This document shows positions 41,251-51,172 of a stretch of 64,000 bases of DNA, in pieces (the stretch's first letter is position 1; every line of letters begins with the position of its first letter). This DNA comes from Tenebrio molitor (Eukaryota; Arthropoda; Insecta; Coleoptera; Tenebrionidae), in NCBI RefSeq assembly GCF_963966145.1, contig NC_091048.1:10044001-10108000 (forward strand). Direction: 5' to 3'. The position numbers and the translations under genes were made by a program. The notes under the pieces were generated by a model. That model made no database searches, had not been told where the DNA came from, and saw only the letters and a program-made list of their open reading frames with translations.

Positions 41251-42249
41251 CTGACATGTAAACTAATTCCTATTGAAGACATACCACACGGTTCCCCAAT
41301 ACACCAACCCACAAATTTATAAAAATCGTTGCTGAAATGCTCTTGAAAATAGAGCATGTGGATTTACTTCATTTCCACATTCTCCGTAAATTATCAACAT
41401 TTCCACATAGTCCGCTGGAGAATACATGATGAAAGAGCACGGTTGACCATGACGGCGGTACTAAAGCGATTTGAAGTGATTTCAATGAAATTTTGACATT
41501 GACGTTTCTCAAAAGTTTCATAGCCGGTACGTAATAAAATATGCAACCTAGCAACAATTACGGGAAATAGACCTGGATGGCTTAAAATGCTTTGATTGGT
41601 CGAATTAAACTGTTCTGTTCTTGAATACCGTTCAAGATAGAAAGATTTTTCATTGGGGTTAGTTATTTGTCCTTTTATGAAGATTTCTCCTTTTTTCTCT
41701 GGGGTGCGAGTTCTGGGACAGCGTGTATAATAAAAATAATAATATACATTATTGTAAAGTATGACGACAGATACTACCCTGCCAAAGTAATTCAAACTAT
41801 TCAACCATGAGTTTGTGGTTTCTACTATGGAAAAAAGTGGCCTTAACGATTGGAAATGGCCAGATGAGAGATAAAGAAGAGAATATACTTTCTCCCATTA
41901 AAAAATCTATGAAAAAAACTCAACGAGACATATTATACAGTCCCTGAAATGGACAAATTTGAAGATTTTCAATTATTTTAGATTTACGCTGTCTTCAGAA
42001 TTTCTTTCTTTTACGAATAAATTTATCCCAGTATGTATGTTTTGTTTAAAAATATTTTATTTCGTTAGAAATGTGTAAAACACATGGTGGCCACAACCGG
42101 AAAATCTAGTGTCCATCTAGTGAACTGGTGGCGAGAAGAGGGAGGATCAGAAGTTCAACAGTTTTCTTTGATTTCTTACATTTTAAATAATTTTTCTCTC
42201 TTTAGCTCATTAAAAGGCAAAACTTTAAACAGAAATTGAAAGATATGAA
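41251..42249. other. Stretch without a recognised gene
   Basis: The first part, to 41725, is the remaining end of the decayed element 38787-41725. From 41726 to 42249 the plus strand has discontinuous frames such as KYDDRYYPAKVIQT-like and DWKWPDE, with several stops, that may belong with the open frame at 42250. I cannot assign a family. Confidence 0.25.
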
Positions 42250-42636
42250 GTGCCTTTAAAACATAATCTACGTCAAACATACTTACTATTGTCTACATTA
42301 TATTATGAATTGCCGAGTGCTACTAATGTGGCGTGTGTTCATCCTATTCGATTAAAAGGTGCAAGAGCAGCAGGTTATGCAATTAGACAAATTCTTTGTT
42401 GTGGAATTGTAAAAGCTTCTTCGTCATCAAAAACTGCCGAAAATATTAACTACATTAGTCAGGCAAAGATTCCTTCTTCTAAAATTTACGGAGAATATGT
42501 GACAAAAAATATTGGAGAATTAATATTGCCTATGGAAGTTAGAACCTGCATACACAGTCTCAGTAAAAATATTATACCTGAAAATAATATTTTTTCTGCA
42601 TCAGTAGCATTTCTATTAGGTTATATTTATAGTTAA
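42250..42636 (+). CDS. Unrecognised open frame of 128 codons
   Basis: Reads LRQTYLLLSTLYYELPSATN, VACVHPIRLKGARAAGYAIR and IPENNIFSASVAFLLGYIYS. It has protein-like composition and a hydrophobic C terminus, and related-looking sequence continues after the stop in frame (EVPLLSTTIPGPLLRLIAFQ, DRGRLMYL to about 42720). I do not recognise it. It could be a decayed accessory protein of a transposon or a captured host fragment. The first Met is probably not the original start. Confidence 0.35.
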   Translation: MPLKHNLRQTYLLLSTLYYELPSATNVACVHPIRLKGARAAGYAIRQILCCGIVKASSSSKTAENINYISQAKIPSSKIYGEYVTKNIGELILPMEVRTCIHSLSKNIIPENNIFSASVAFLLGYIYS

Positions 42637-42639
42637 GAA

Positions 42640-43109
42640 GTTCCACTTTTATCAACCACCATACCAGGACCTTTGTTAAGATTAATAGCCTTTCAAGATC
42701 GGGGTCGATTGATGTATCTTGTATCTCAATGGTGCATTTGTGGGCATTATTCAAAGAATTGCGAATATAGTACAAAAACTGTTAATATTTCTACAATATG
42801 AGAAACCGTGTATTCAGTTGCATGACTTGCTGTACGATCACCTAACCAAACATTTTTTCACTGTAACTTTCACTCCACCATTTGGAAAGGAGTGGAAATC
42901 TGGAGTGACAGGCGCAGGATTTCACAATAAGACGCATAGAATAGGTGCGTTTTATTGCGGACACTAGAAGAAGACGGAATGAGATTTTTATACTTATAGA
43001 AGTTGTGATGGATCGTTTTATTGCTCAATCGGGAATGCGGAATATCATTTTTCAGACTGACAACAATGATGTAATAAAAATCGTAAAAAGTCCTAAAAAG
43101 TTTGTTTTT
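42640..43109. other. Stretch without a recognised gene
   Basis: About 470 bases. The first 80 bases extend the coding-like sequence of 42250-42636. A short inverted motif (cactccaccatttggaaagg/agtgg) lies near 42878. Otherwise nothing is recognised. Confidence 0.25.
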
Positions 43110-43537
43110 TAGAATGACAAATGGAACTATTTGCAAAATACAAAATTATTATGAACAAGTGATACCAAATCAAAATATACAGAAAATACATTCATCACGA
43201 AAAAGGTGAACATTTCACAATAGATGATCTGCATAAATACGCCAAAGAGGAATGTGAATATATCTGCGGCAGAACAAAGTTATATACAATACTAAAATCA
43301 ATGGGATACCGGTATAGAAAACACAATAACAGACTAGTTTTGATAGCACAACCACATATAATTTTGAAGCGAATTAAATTTATAAGAAAATATTTACAAT
43401 ATCTACAATCTGATAATTATATATTTGTTTTTTTGGATCCTAAAGGTATTCCAAAACGGGTAAAAGGAGAAGGCTAAAGGATCACCATTCTTCATGCCGG
43501 AACATCTGCAGGGTTTTTACCAGGTTGCGACTTATTA

Positions 43538-44683
43538 CAGTAAAACCTCCCTTAACGGACACCTCTGTTAAATGGACACCTCTCTTAGAGGGACATATCT
43601 CTAAGTCCCAACACTTTCAAATATTTTATTATACATTTTTACCTCTTTATTACGGACCCTCTCTATTATGGACGCGGACGCATACATTTTTGTTCGAACG
43701 GACGTCTGTAATTTAAAACCATGTAACACAGAGACGCAATTAAATCTTATCGACTACCCGATTCATTTAGTCAGTAAATTCTTTTAGTATTATGTCAACA
43801 AAGACGAAATATCCGGAATTTGATAAAAAGTTTTAGCATGTCAGTGCATGTACTTAAGAATAAACGTATTGTTGTGGTCCTTAAATTATTTTAAATCTCT
43901 TTTCAATCATGTCATCGGGCTCAAAAAGAAAGTCTTTATCGTTGAAGGCAAAAATCGAACTAATCGAATTTGCAGCTTCACAAAAAATTAGCATTCGACA
44001 GTTGGCCGAAAAATTCAAAGTGGGAAAAACCCAAGTGTTGTTTTGAAGCAAAAAAATGAACTGAAGAAATTATGGGAACAGAATGAGAATTTGTTGAAAA
44101 ATTCTACTTTTTCTTGATAATGCTACATCGCATCCGGAAGTTATTTTAAGTAACGTTACACTTAGGTTCTTACCTCCTAATACAACAGCTGAGTGCCAGC
44201 CATTAGATCAAAGAATAATAAAAAAATTTAAACATTTCTATCCCGAATTAATCATGAAACGACTTTTATCAAATATAGATTCATCCAGTTCACCAGAAAG
44301 TTTAGAAAACCTATTTCTATATTAGATGCCATAACTTGGATTATCGCAGCATGGTTAAAAGTAAAGAAATCGACGATTGAGAACTGCTTTGCGGAAGCAG
44401 GATTTTCTGTTGAAAATTATAATGACGATTCATTTGATGCTGAAGATGACATACTCTTACGGCAACTAATATTTCCAGACATGTGTAAATTCCTTAAAAC
44501 CATTTATTTTTGTTTGATCCTTTATTTTATTGTCATTTACTGTGTTTTTTAATTTTAATTATTATAAAATAATAGAACTAAGTACATAATTTGATTTTTT
44601 ACATAACTCCCTTAAGCGGCCACCTCCCTTAAACGGACGGAAAGAGTGGCACCATTGATGTCCTTTATATAGAGGTTTCACTG
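43538..44683 (+). mobile_element. Pogo/Tigger-type element, internally deleted, TA target duplication
   Basis: Begins cagtaaaacctcccttaacg then gacacctc, the hallmark end of pogo/Tigger elements, and ends gaggtttcactg; TA flanks both sides (43536-43537 and 44684-44685). A further gacacctc-type repeat lies inside each end. Removing it with one TA rejoins the IS630-like frame (GCDLL-LGSEIEHR). Length 1146 bases. Confidence 0.85.
43908..44485 (+). pseudogene. Pogo-type transposase, deleted
   Basis: The ATG at 43908 starts SSGSKRKSLSLKAKIELIEF then QKISIRQLAEKFKVGKTQV, a CENP-B/Psq-type helix-turn-helix. After a shift KQKNELKKLWEQNE follows, and then a large deletion to FLDNATSHPE, LRFLPPNTTAECQPLDQRII (DDE end block) and AITWIIAAWLKVKKSTIENC. 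The N-terminal head and the C-terminal end are kept, while the middle of the DDE domain is lost. Confidence 0.75.
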
Positions 44684-45274
44684 TACTTGGTTCCGAAATA
44701 GAGCACAGGGATTACCATAAAAACATGAATAGTGATATTTTTACAAGATGGATACGTAACCAACTATTACCAGCATTAAATTTACTGGATAAACCTGCAG
44801 TAAGAGTGATGGATAATGCTCCGTACCATTCAGAACAGGTGACTAAACATCCAGTCTCTTCAACAAAAAAAGGTGACATGATACAGTGGTTAAATGAGAA
44901 CAATATCCCATACCCCCTGAAGCCACAAAAAAAGTGTTGTATAACATAATTTGCACCAAGAAGCAAGATATCCAAAAATATTATCTGATTGATGATTTAG
45001 TTCATACAAATGGACATCATATCCTCCGCTTACCACCTTACAATTGCCAGTACAATCCCATTGAGTTGGCTTGGGGTTTTCTGAAAAATTATTATAATAA
45101 AAATATATCTTCATGTACTGAATCAAAAACTGAAAAAGTCAAAAAAATGTGGTTAGAAGCCATTTCTCATTTTACACCTGAAATGTGGTCTAAGTGCTTA
45201 TTCACAATGGACATAAGCTTGACATAAGGCATAAGACATTCATGATACATGCAGTGGATATACTATTAATTTTC

Positions 45275-46004
45275 ATCTACGGCTGCTTGGATAAGTCGTT
45301 ATTACCACACTCATTTACAGTCATTTGAGTTGCGTAATGTAGTTCATTACCGCACTGGTTTCATTACGTAACGCATTTTTATTTAGAAGCAAACAGAGAA
45401 AATTTATTGAAATACAACAATACAAAAGAAAAGCTAGGTACTTATTGTAAATACATAACACAGTCCTTGCATTTTGTTCGCCCAGTAGCCGGCATCGACT
45501 TCGTTTCGGTCTTCAATCTCTGGGCTTGGCACTACTACTCTCTTTTGGGTTACTCGCACAAGAGACCACTTTGTAATACACGTCATACTGGAAAAACGAC
45601 GCAAACTGCAGTGATACCTCCAGAGACGCTCGTCTCTTGCACTCCAGGTCGTCCTCGAAACAGGATCACACACGTTTCCATTCCAGGTTGAGGTACTTTT
45701 CTCACTTGACGTCAGGGTAACCCCAATGTACATTTTTCGAAGTCACTTCACTTCGGAGAGCCGCGATAAGACGTAAACGACCCGGTTCTCAATTATGAAA
45801 GATTTAAAACAACGCGTTGTTTACAAACAGAATTAGCTGGTTGTCCTGGTATTGAGCAAATTGTTTCAATCTTGTTGCTTTGATTTTGAATTAAAACGAT
45901 TGAAACTGACATTTAACAATTATCAAAATATATTTTTGTAAATGTCAAATTTGACGTTTTTGCCAAAAATGGATTTTTTTAATTAATAATTCGCAGCCGT
46001 AGAT
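45275..46004. mobile_element. Nested element in MITE F copy 2 (atctacggctgc ends)
   Basis: Starts atctacggctgc and ends gcagccgtagat. The inside is of mixed composition, with a GC-richer middle (45480-45790) containing a 99-codon minus-strand frame (45733-45434) that I do not recognise. Short ends only, so the element class is unknown. Confidence 0.5.
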
Positions 46005-46011
46005 AAAATGT

Positions 46012-46152
46012 TGTACATAACACGTGGGCTAAAGCATATTACAGGAAACTCGTGTATTACAGATGAACTCGGGCTAACGCCCTCCTCATCTGCAATCTTC
46101 ACACTCGAGTCCTGTAATATTGCTTTTATCCCACTAATTATGTAAATAACTA
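46012..46152. mobile_element. Nested small palindromic element in MITE F copy 2
   Basis: tgtacataacacgtgggcta then aagcatattacagga is mirrored by tcctgtaatattgcttttat then cccactaattatgtaaat. About 140 bases, forming a hairpin with imperfect arms. It lies directly beside the 45275-46004 element. Confidence 0.6.
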
Positions 46153-46492
46153 TTACGTAACTTATGAGAAGTGACCTAAGTGAACATTATTGTTGTGTAC
46201 AAAAAGGCATGAAGAATCATATTCGAGTTATATGGACACATAAATAATTTTCCAATTGCCCAAATTTACAAATTATTCTTAGGTATCTCTTATGTATTTC
46301 TTATGTCTTATGTCCATTGTGAATAAGCATCAATAGTGTCAAACACTGTGAGCAACTCATCAAACAGGATTGGCAAAAATTAATGGGAAATGCATCAATT
46401 GAAGACATACCCCCGTTTATAATACAGGTGGCAGCAGATTCAGATTCAGAATCAGATGTGGAAGATGATGACGAAAATCTGGAATATGAATA

Positions 46493-46984
46493 GTTTTCAT
46501 TTTCAAGTTATTTAATTTTTTTCATTTTTCTAATATTAAACTAGTTTTTGCCTTTTATCTTTCAATCCACATTTTATTTAACCGTTCACATTTCCCGATG
46601 TATTGGATTTCAAGTACATATTCCGTACAAACCTTCATTTCTTCTTGCTAAGTTTGAAGAAGCAACTCACTTTTCAGAATCATCATTAAACATAACATTG
46701 CTTTTAATATGCAAGGTCTTAATAAATAAACAATATTTATCATTTTCTGTAGGTACTTTCATACCGGTCGTTGGATGTTGGAATGACGATTTGTGTAATT
46801 GCGTTCTTGATTACGATTGCGATTGAAAAACGTCAACGTGCAACATGTACATGTTATAGGAGAACAATTAAACACGACACTAACTTTTGGTTTTTAATTG
46901 AAATTGTAACTCAAAACACGTGTAAACAGCAATAATGGTCAACACGTCTTTTCTTGTAGCGTCCCTTGCTACTCTGACGCCCGG
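46493..46984. other. Non-coding stretch before the hAT element
   Basis: About 490 bases. The open frame 46548-46826 has no recognised motif and no coding look. The last 40 bases are GC-richer (gtagcgtcccttgctactct then gacgcccgg) and continue on the other side of the hAT element, where GC-rich sequence extends to about 49610. Confidence 0.35.
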
Positions 46985-46994
46985 TAGAGGGGTC

Positions 46995-47100
46995 GCTGCT
47001 ATCGATAGTACTATCGATAGTTCGATAGTTTCAAATTTGACAACGACTATCGATTTTTTCAATAGTAAGGGCACAATTTCGATAGTAGATGCAATAAAAC
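46995..47100. repeat. Left subterminal tatcgata repeats of the hAT element
   Basis: ctatcgatagtactatcgat then agttcgatagtttc, ctatcgattttt and ttcgatagtag occur within 105 bases. The word ctatcgatag is itself palindromic. A matching cluster lies at 49408-49485. Such repeats bind hAT transposases. Confidence 0.7.
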
Positions 47101-47340
47101 ACGTCGAGAAAACCAATGTTATGACAAAAATTATTTTTAAAATTTAAACCACTGAAAAAAGAAAATAAAGTAGATCTAAAGAAAGTAGGTACGATATCCC
47201 GTGACGCTTGCGCAACATTGCATTTCTGACAAATTAATTGCGTCATTTCAATCATTCAATCGTTTCACGTGCTTTTTACCGTTGTTTTAATTTTTCACGT
47301 CAGTTTCCCTCCTCGTTTGAAGTTTAATATGTGATGCAGC

Positions 47341-49264
47341 ATGCCGAAAAACAAAATTAGCGTGTGGGATTACTTTGAGAAAAATTCATTTGGGCTTCCT
47401 CAGGCTAATTGCTGTAAGTGTCGAAAAACTTATAAAACAAGTGGAAACACTAGTAACTTATGGGATCATCTTCAAAGAGCTCATAAAATCAATCCAAAAA
47501 ATCTACAAAATGGTTCAGGTTCAGATTCAGAATTAGAAGAATGCCGACCACCACAACAGAAGAAACAAAAAGTCCTTTCTTTTGAAAGTTATTTATATAA
47601 AAGATCTGATAAGAAAAAAATTTACTTAGACAAATATGTAGTGGCAATGATTGTATTAGACATGCAGCCCTTTTCTGTCGTTAGTGATAGTGGTTTTAAA
47701 CAATTAATAAAAAAATTGGATTCAAAGTATGAATTGCCATCAAAGACAACAATAAAACAAAGATTATTACCAGAACTATACAATGAAATAAAGGAAAAGT
47801 TAAGGATATACTTGGAAACTGTGGAATCTGTTGCCTTAACTACAGATTTATGGACTTCAAATTATTCTACGATTTCATATATGACAGTTACATGCCATTT
47901 TTTGAAAGAGAAAAAATTAGTCAGTACTGTTTTAGATACTTTACAGTTAGCAGGAACTCACAATGCTGAGAATATAAGTACTTGCCTACAGGTGTGTGTT
48001 TTTAAAACATGTTAAACAGTTTTAATTTTTATTTTTAGGATATTATTAAAACCTGGAAATTAGATGGGAAAGTATTGGCTGTGGTTACTGACAATGCCAG
48101 TAATATGTTGCTTGCATGTAAAATAATAAAACTTGAGCATTTACCTTGCTTCGCGCACACCCTAAACTTGACAGTTGAAGATGGTATTAAAAAGACTGAA
48201 AACTTGGAAGAGTTGTTAAAAAAATGTAGAGATATAGTATCTTACTTTAAGAGAAGTACCAAGGCGAGTGACTGCCTTAGAGAAGAACAAAGGCAACGGA
48301 ATGAAGCAACACTTAAAGTAATCCAGGTAGAAATAAACTTTTCAAATTTAACATTTGTTAAAAATATATATTACAGGACGTGTCAACAAGATGGAACAGC
48401 ACTTTCTTAATGATTGAAAGAATTCTAAAACTAGGTGACAGTGTTACCATAACTCTTGTGAAACTAAAGTCTGCTCCTAGTTTTTTAACTATAGATGATC
48501 AAATTGTTTTGCAAGATGTATGTGCGATTTTGAGAATATTTAATTTAGCAACAGAAAAGATTTCTGGAGATCTGTATCCTACAATTTCTCTAATAATACC
48601 ATTAATATCTGGACTTTTTTGTAAACTAAATGAAATTGAAAAGTCACTGAAAACAGACATTGGTAAACAATTGTTGGAAAAGCTGAGAGAGTCTGTAAGA
48701 GAAAGATTTACAAATTATGAATCAAAAAAGATCACAAAAATTGCTTGTTTGTTAGATCCTAGGTTTAAACAATTAGCTTTCAAAAACAAAAATAACTCTT
48801 TAGATGGACAAGCTATTATTCAGAATGAACTTGCAAATTATATTAAAGAGTTTGACAACACTAATAAAGAGCCGGAAGAGTTAAATTTGACCCTCGAGAA
48901 TTCTGATGTAACTGTATATGAAAGAGAAAGCTCCAGTTTGTTTAGTTTTATAAAAAATAAGGCTGAAGTTAAAAGGGTTGTAGAAACGTCTACCAGCAAA
49001 GCCATTATTTTGACAAGACAGTATTTTGAAACTCCAATAGTTAGTGAAGAGACTGATCCTCTAGAATTTTGGTGCAATAAACTACAACCCTTAAATGAAA
49101 TTGCTTTAAAGTATATGGTAGTACCAGCAACCTCTGTGCCCTCAGAGAGATTGTTTTCAAAGTCTGGACAACTAATTAGTGCCAGAAGAAGCAATCTCAA
49201 ACCAAAGAATGTCAATATGATTTTATTTTTAAATTATAATTTAAAGTTATTTAATTTTGATTAA
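47341..49264 (+). CDS. hAT transposase, BED zinc finger, three exons, 608 residues
   Basis: Exons 47341-47991, 48039-48326 and 48377-49264; both introns are short (47 and 50 bases), AT-rich, and have GT...AG ends. The spliced frame is open: 217, 96 and 295 codons. The N terminus carries a BED finger (CCKCRKTYKTSGNTSNLWDH then LQRAHK). Catalytic blocks are LTTDLWTSNYSTISYMTV (first Asp), AVVTDNASNMLLACK (second Asp) and VPATSVPSERLFSKSGQLIS (Glu region), followed by the dimerisation end RRSNLKPKNVNMILFLNYNL. Exon junctions restore FAHTLNL and DVSTRWNSTFLM contexts. The usual hAT length is 600-700 residues, so the protein seems complete. Intact ends and gene suggest it may be active. Confidence 0.88.
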
Positions 49265-49407
49265 AATGTTTTTGTTACATTATACTCCTATTATTCTGTT
49301 TCGTTATTGTTATTTTTGTAATCAGAATTTATTTTTATTTTGTTTTTGTCATTTACATCTTTATTAAATACATCGTTATATACAATGTATATTTTTTCTA
49401 TTAGTTG

Positions 49408-49485
49408 GTCGATAGTTATCGATTGTTCGATAGTTTGCAGGGCGGCACTATCGATATATTCGATAGTCATTTTTTCCGATAGTTG
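49408..49485. repeat. Right subterminal tatcgata repeats of the hAT element
   Basis: ggtcgatagttatcgattgt then tcgatagttt, cactatcgatatattcgata and ccgatagttg occur within 80 bases, mirroring the left cluster. Confidence 0.7.
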
Positions 49486-50205
49486 ACCTCTCTAACGCCC
49501 GGGGGGCCGGGGGTAATTCGAGTCGCCGGTCGGCCCCCACTCTTGACCATCTACGGGTCCACAGGTCCGGCTCCACGACAGGTCCGGCTTCGGCGGTAGC
49601 GACATCAACATACATGACCTCAATAAATAGCTACTGTAAAAACCATTATACATCTGGTCCATAAAACGATATTCTGGGGTGGTACAGTCCGGTCTTTTAA
49701 GAATTTTTGACATTGACAATTGTTTATTAAAACGAATGGACTTTAGATTATCACAAATGCAGTTTGAATATATTGCAATCCATATTGGAAATATCGTTTT
49801 AACAAGAGAGATCCAGCACTTGGTGGTCGTGTTAAGTGGTCTACAGATGAAGAAAAAGCTATGATCGCAAATCAGTTTTCTAAGTATGGGCTTCCAAATG
49901 TGATCGGAGCAGTAGGTGGATGTCATATCCAATCAAATAACCCACTCTCAATGGACTTGACTACTTTAATCGCAAAAAGTTTTACTCGTTAGTATCACAA
50001 GCAGTTTGCATTTCGGATTTAAAATTCATAGACTGTGTGTGCGTTGGCCCGGGAGTGTTCACGATGGTCGCGTTTTAAGGACTTTCGATATGTATCAAAT
50101 AGCTGTTCAATAATGTGCGCCTAATTTTTACATCATTGGTGATTCAGCATATCCATGCATGGGTCGTTACAACCGGCAATTGTACACGTTTAGTTCAATC
50201 TGTAC

Positions 50206-50689
50206 CAGTGGCGGCTTTACCTATGGTTTGCAGGTTTGCGCAACCCCCAAAAATAATAAGTAATTTTTAACCTATAAACCTATTAGTAACTGGTAAGTAC
50301 AGTTGCGGCCGTTGAAAACTCAGACACTTTGACAACGCCAAACTTTTAGCTTTGTAAATGGTATTGAAAGTGACGTTTCTCAAAATGTCACTCAAACATT
50401 ATCCACATTAATTTCTCTCGCAATGGCTCTTATACTCACACCGTCCCTCAGTCAAACACACTTTTGCAAATCAGATAATTGCGGCATTTCAAAAGTTACG
50501 CGCGATTCTGACCTAATATGTCAAATACTGACACTGACTTTATAATCCTTGATGAAAATCCTGTTTACGCTAATCAAATTTCGGAATTTATACAGAGTGT
50601 TTAAATCTTTCCTGTCTGAGATTTCAACTGCCGCAACTGTACCTATAAAAGTTGCAACCCCCACATTTTTACAGTACGAGCCGCCACTG
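50206..50689. mobile_element. hAT-type MITE with 8-base target duplication
   Basis: Begins cagtggcggctttacctatg and ends acgagccgccactg; atctgtac flanks both sides (50198-50205 and 50690-50697). Ends of the form CAGTGGCGGC are typical of hAT elements. It contains a nested MITE at 50300-50639, which makes up most of its length. Confidence 0.88.
50300..50639. mobile_element. MITE nested in the hAT MITE, TA-flanked
   Basis: Begins cagttgcggccgttgaaaac then tcagaca and ends tgtctgagatttcaactgcc then gcaactg; TA on both sides. 340 bases and non-coding. The open frame 50766-50521 on the minus strand crosses its edge and is not a gene. Confidence 0.75.
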
Positions 50690-51102
50690 ATCTGTACACG
50701 TAATTCATAACGTTCATGCGTTATAAATGTTGTGATTATTAGAGAGATATTAGTGTGTTTGCGCATGGGGCGGTTTTACCTTATAAAAACCCGTGCTTAT
50801 AGTTATAGTTATAAGAGGGCTTATAAGTATACGGTACAAGACAATTTTCACGCTATTTTATAAAATAACGAGGACCAATTAAAAAACGCGACGGTATATT
50901 TTCAAACCACGTGACCTTCGAACATCGAGGAGCCAACTTGACGGCACCCGAAGACACCAACTCTAACTCTTAAAAAATCAAAACATACCATGCCCAAGCA
51001 TAACCTCCAAATGCATTCATTCACGATTCAACGTGTGCCGTGTTTCTACCTACCGTTCTATCGTTGTCTCTTGTCTCTGATTGTGCATATTAGGTGTTCT
51101 GT

Positions 51103-51150
51103 GTGTGTATCTGTGTTGTGTTTGTGTATCTGTGTTGTGTTTGTGTATCG
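51103..51150 (+). repeat. 19-base tandem repeat
   Basis: The unit tgtgtatctgtgttgtgtt is repeated twice and followed by a partial third copy (tgtgtatcgtg). It lies just upstream of the accessory gene in Harbinger 4 and would be in its 5' untranslated region. Confidence 0.7.
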
Positions 51151-51172
51151 TGAAAGTAAAATCAAATTTAGC

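Larger units (their letters stand above)
38787..41725. mobile_element. Decayed mariner-type element with 30-base inverted ends
   Basis: caggtgtcccagaactcgcg then ccccagagaaaa at 38787 is mirrored by ttttctctggggtgcgagtt then ctgggacagcgtg at 41695-41725. The two ends enclose a transposase remnant on the minus strand (40995-41250), a nested mariner (39091-40355) and a nested MITE (40360-40838). Subtracting the nested parts leaves about 1.2 kb, a normal size for a mariner-type element. Alternatively the ends are two separate short MITEs. Confidence 0.5.
45193..46330. mobile_element. MITE family F, copy 2, carrying two nested elements
   Basis: Same ends as the copy at 17631-17884 (agtgcttattcacaatggac at left, ccattgtgaataagca at right). 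Alignment to copy 1 breaks at ctattaatttt (45272) and resumes at acgtaac (about 46154), showing that about 880 bases were inserted later. It interrupts the IS630-like transposase after MWSKC. Confidence 0.8.
43110..46492 (+). pseudogene. IS630-like insect transposase, split by a pogo element and a MITE nest
   Basis: Part 1 (43110-43537): N-terminal TICKIQNYYEQVIPNQN, then HFTIDDLHKYAKEECEYICG, LKSMGYRYRKHNNRLVLIAQ and YIFVFLDPKG (first Asp; the ETWV block after it is deleted), RITILHAGTSAGFLPGC. Part 2 (44684-45192): YHKNMNSDIFTRWIRNQLLP, VRVMDNAPYHSEQ (second Asp), DMIQWLNENNIPYPLKP, then after a frameshift LRLPPYNCQYNPIELAWGFL (third acidic block) and HFTPEMWSKC. Part 3 (46333-46492): CEQLIKQDWQKLMG and an acidic tail DSDSESDVEDDDENLEYE with a stop at 46490-46492. 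All three parts follow one protein in order. Deletion, shifts and insertions inactivate it. Confidence 0.75.
46985..49494 (+). mobile_element. Complete hAT element with 8-base target duplication
   Basis: Starts tagaggggtc and ends gacctctcta, with acgcccgg on both sides (46977-46984 and 49495-49502), the 8-base duplication of hAT elements. Near both ends the palindromic word tatcgata/cgatagt occurs about six times, a subterminal repeat set. It carries one transposase gene in three exons with no interruption. Length 2510 bases. Confidence 0.92.
49660..50757 (+). pseudogene. Degenerate Harbinger nuclease relic, hosting later insertions
   Basis: Pieces in different frames: MDFRLSQMQFEYIAIHIGNI (about 49737), GGRVKWSTDEEKAMIANQFS, KYGLPNVIGAVGGCHIQSN (first Asp replaced by Gly in GAVDGCH-type block), FNRKKFYSLVSQAVCISDLK, FIDCVCVGPGVF, then FYIIGDSAYPCMGRYNRQLY (second Asp present). 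It is cut at 50205 by a hAT MITE; after it RSCVINVVIIREI (50705-50750) looks like the Glu block. It is then cut by Harbinger 4 at 50758. An old, strongly decayed relic. Confidence 0.6.

Noticed and set aside
45434..45733. 99-codon minus-strand frame in the nested element
   Set aside because: Overlapped by an equally long plus-strand frame, with no recognisable domain; no support for coding.
46548..46826. 92-codon frame as a host gene
   Set aside because: Low-complexity hydrophobic reading in AT-rich DNA right after the IS630-like stop; no domain, no upstream signal.
49492..49932. 146-codon minus-strand frame
   Set aside because: It crosses the hAT end and the GC-rich flank and is antisense to a Harbinger relic with recognisable motifs on +.
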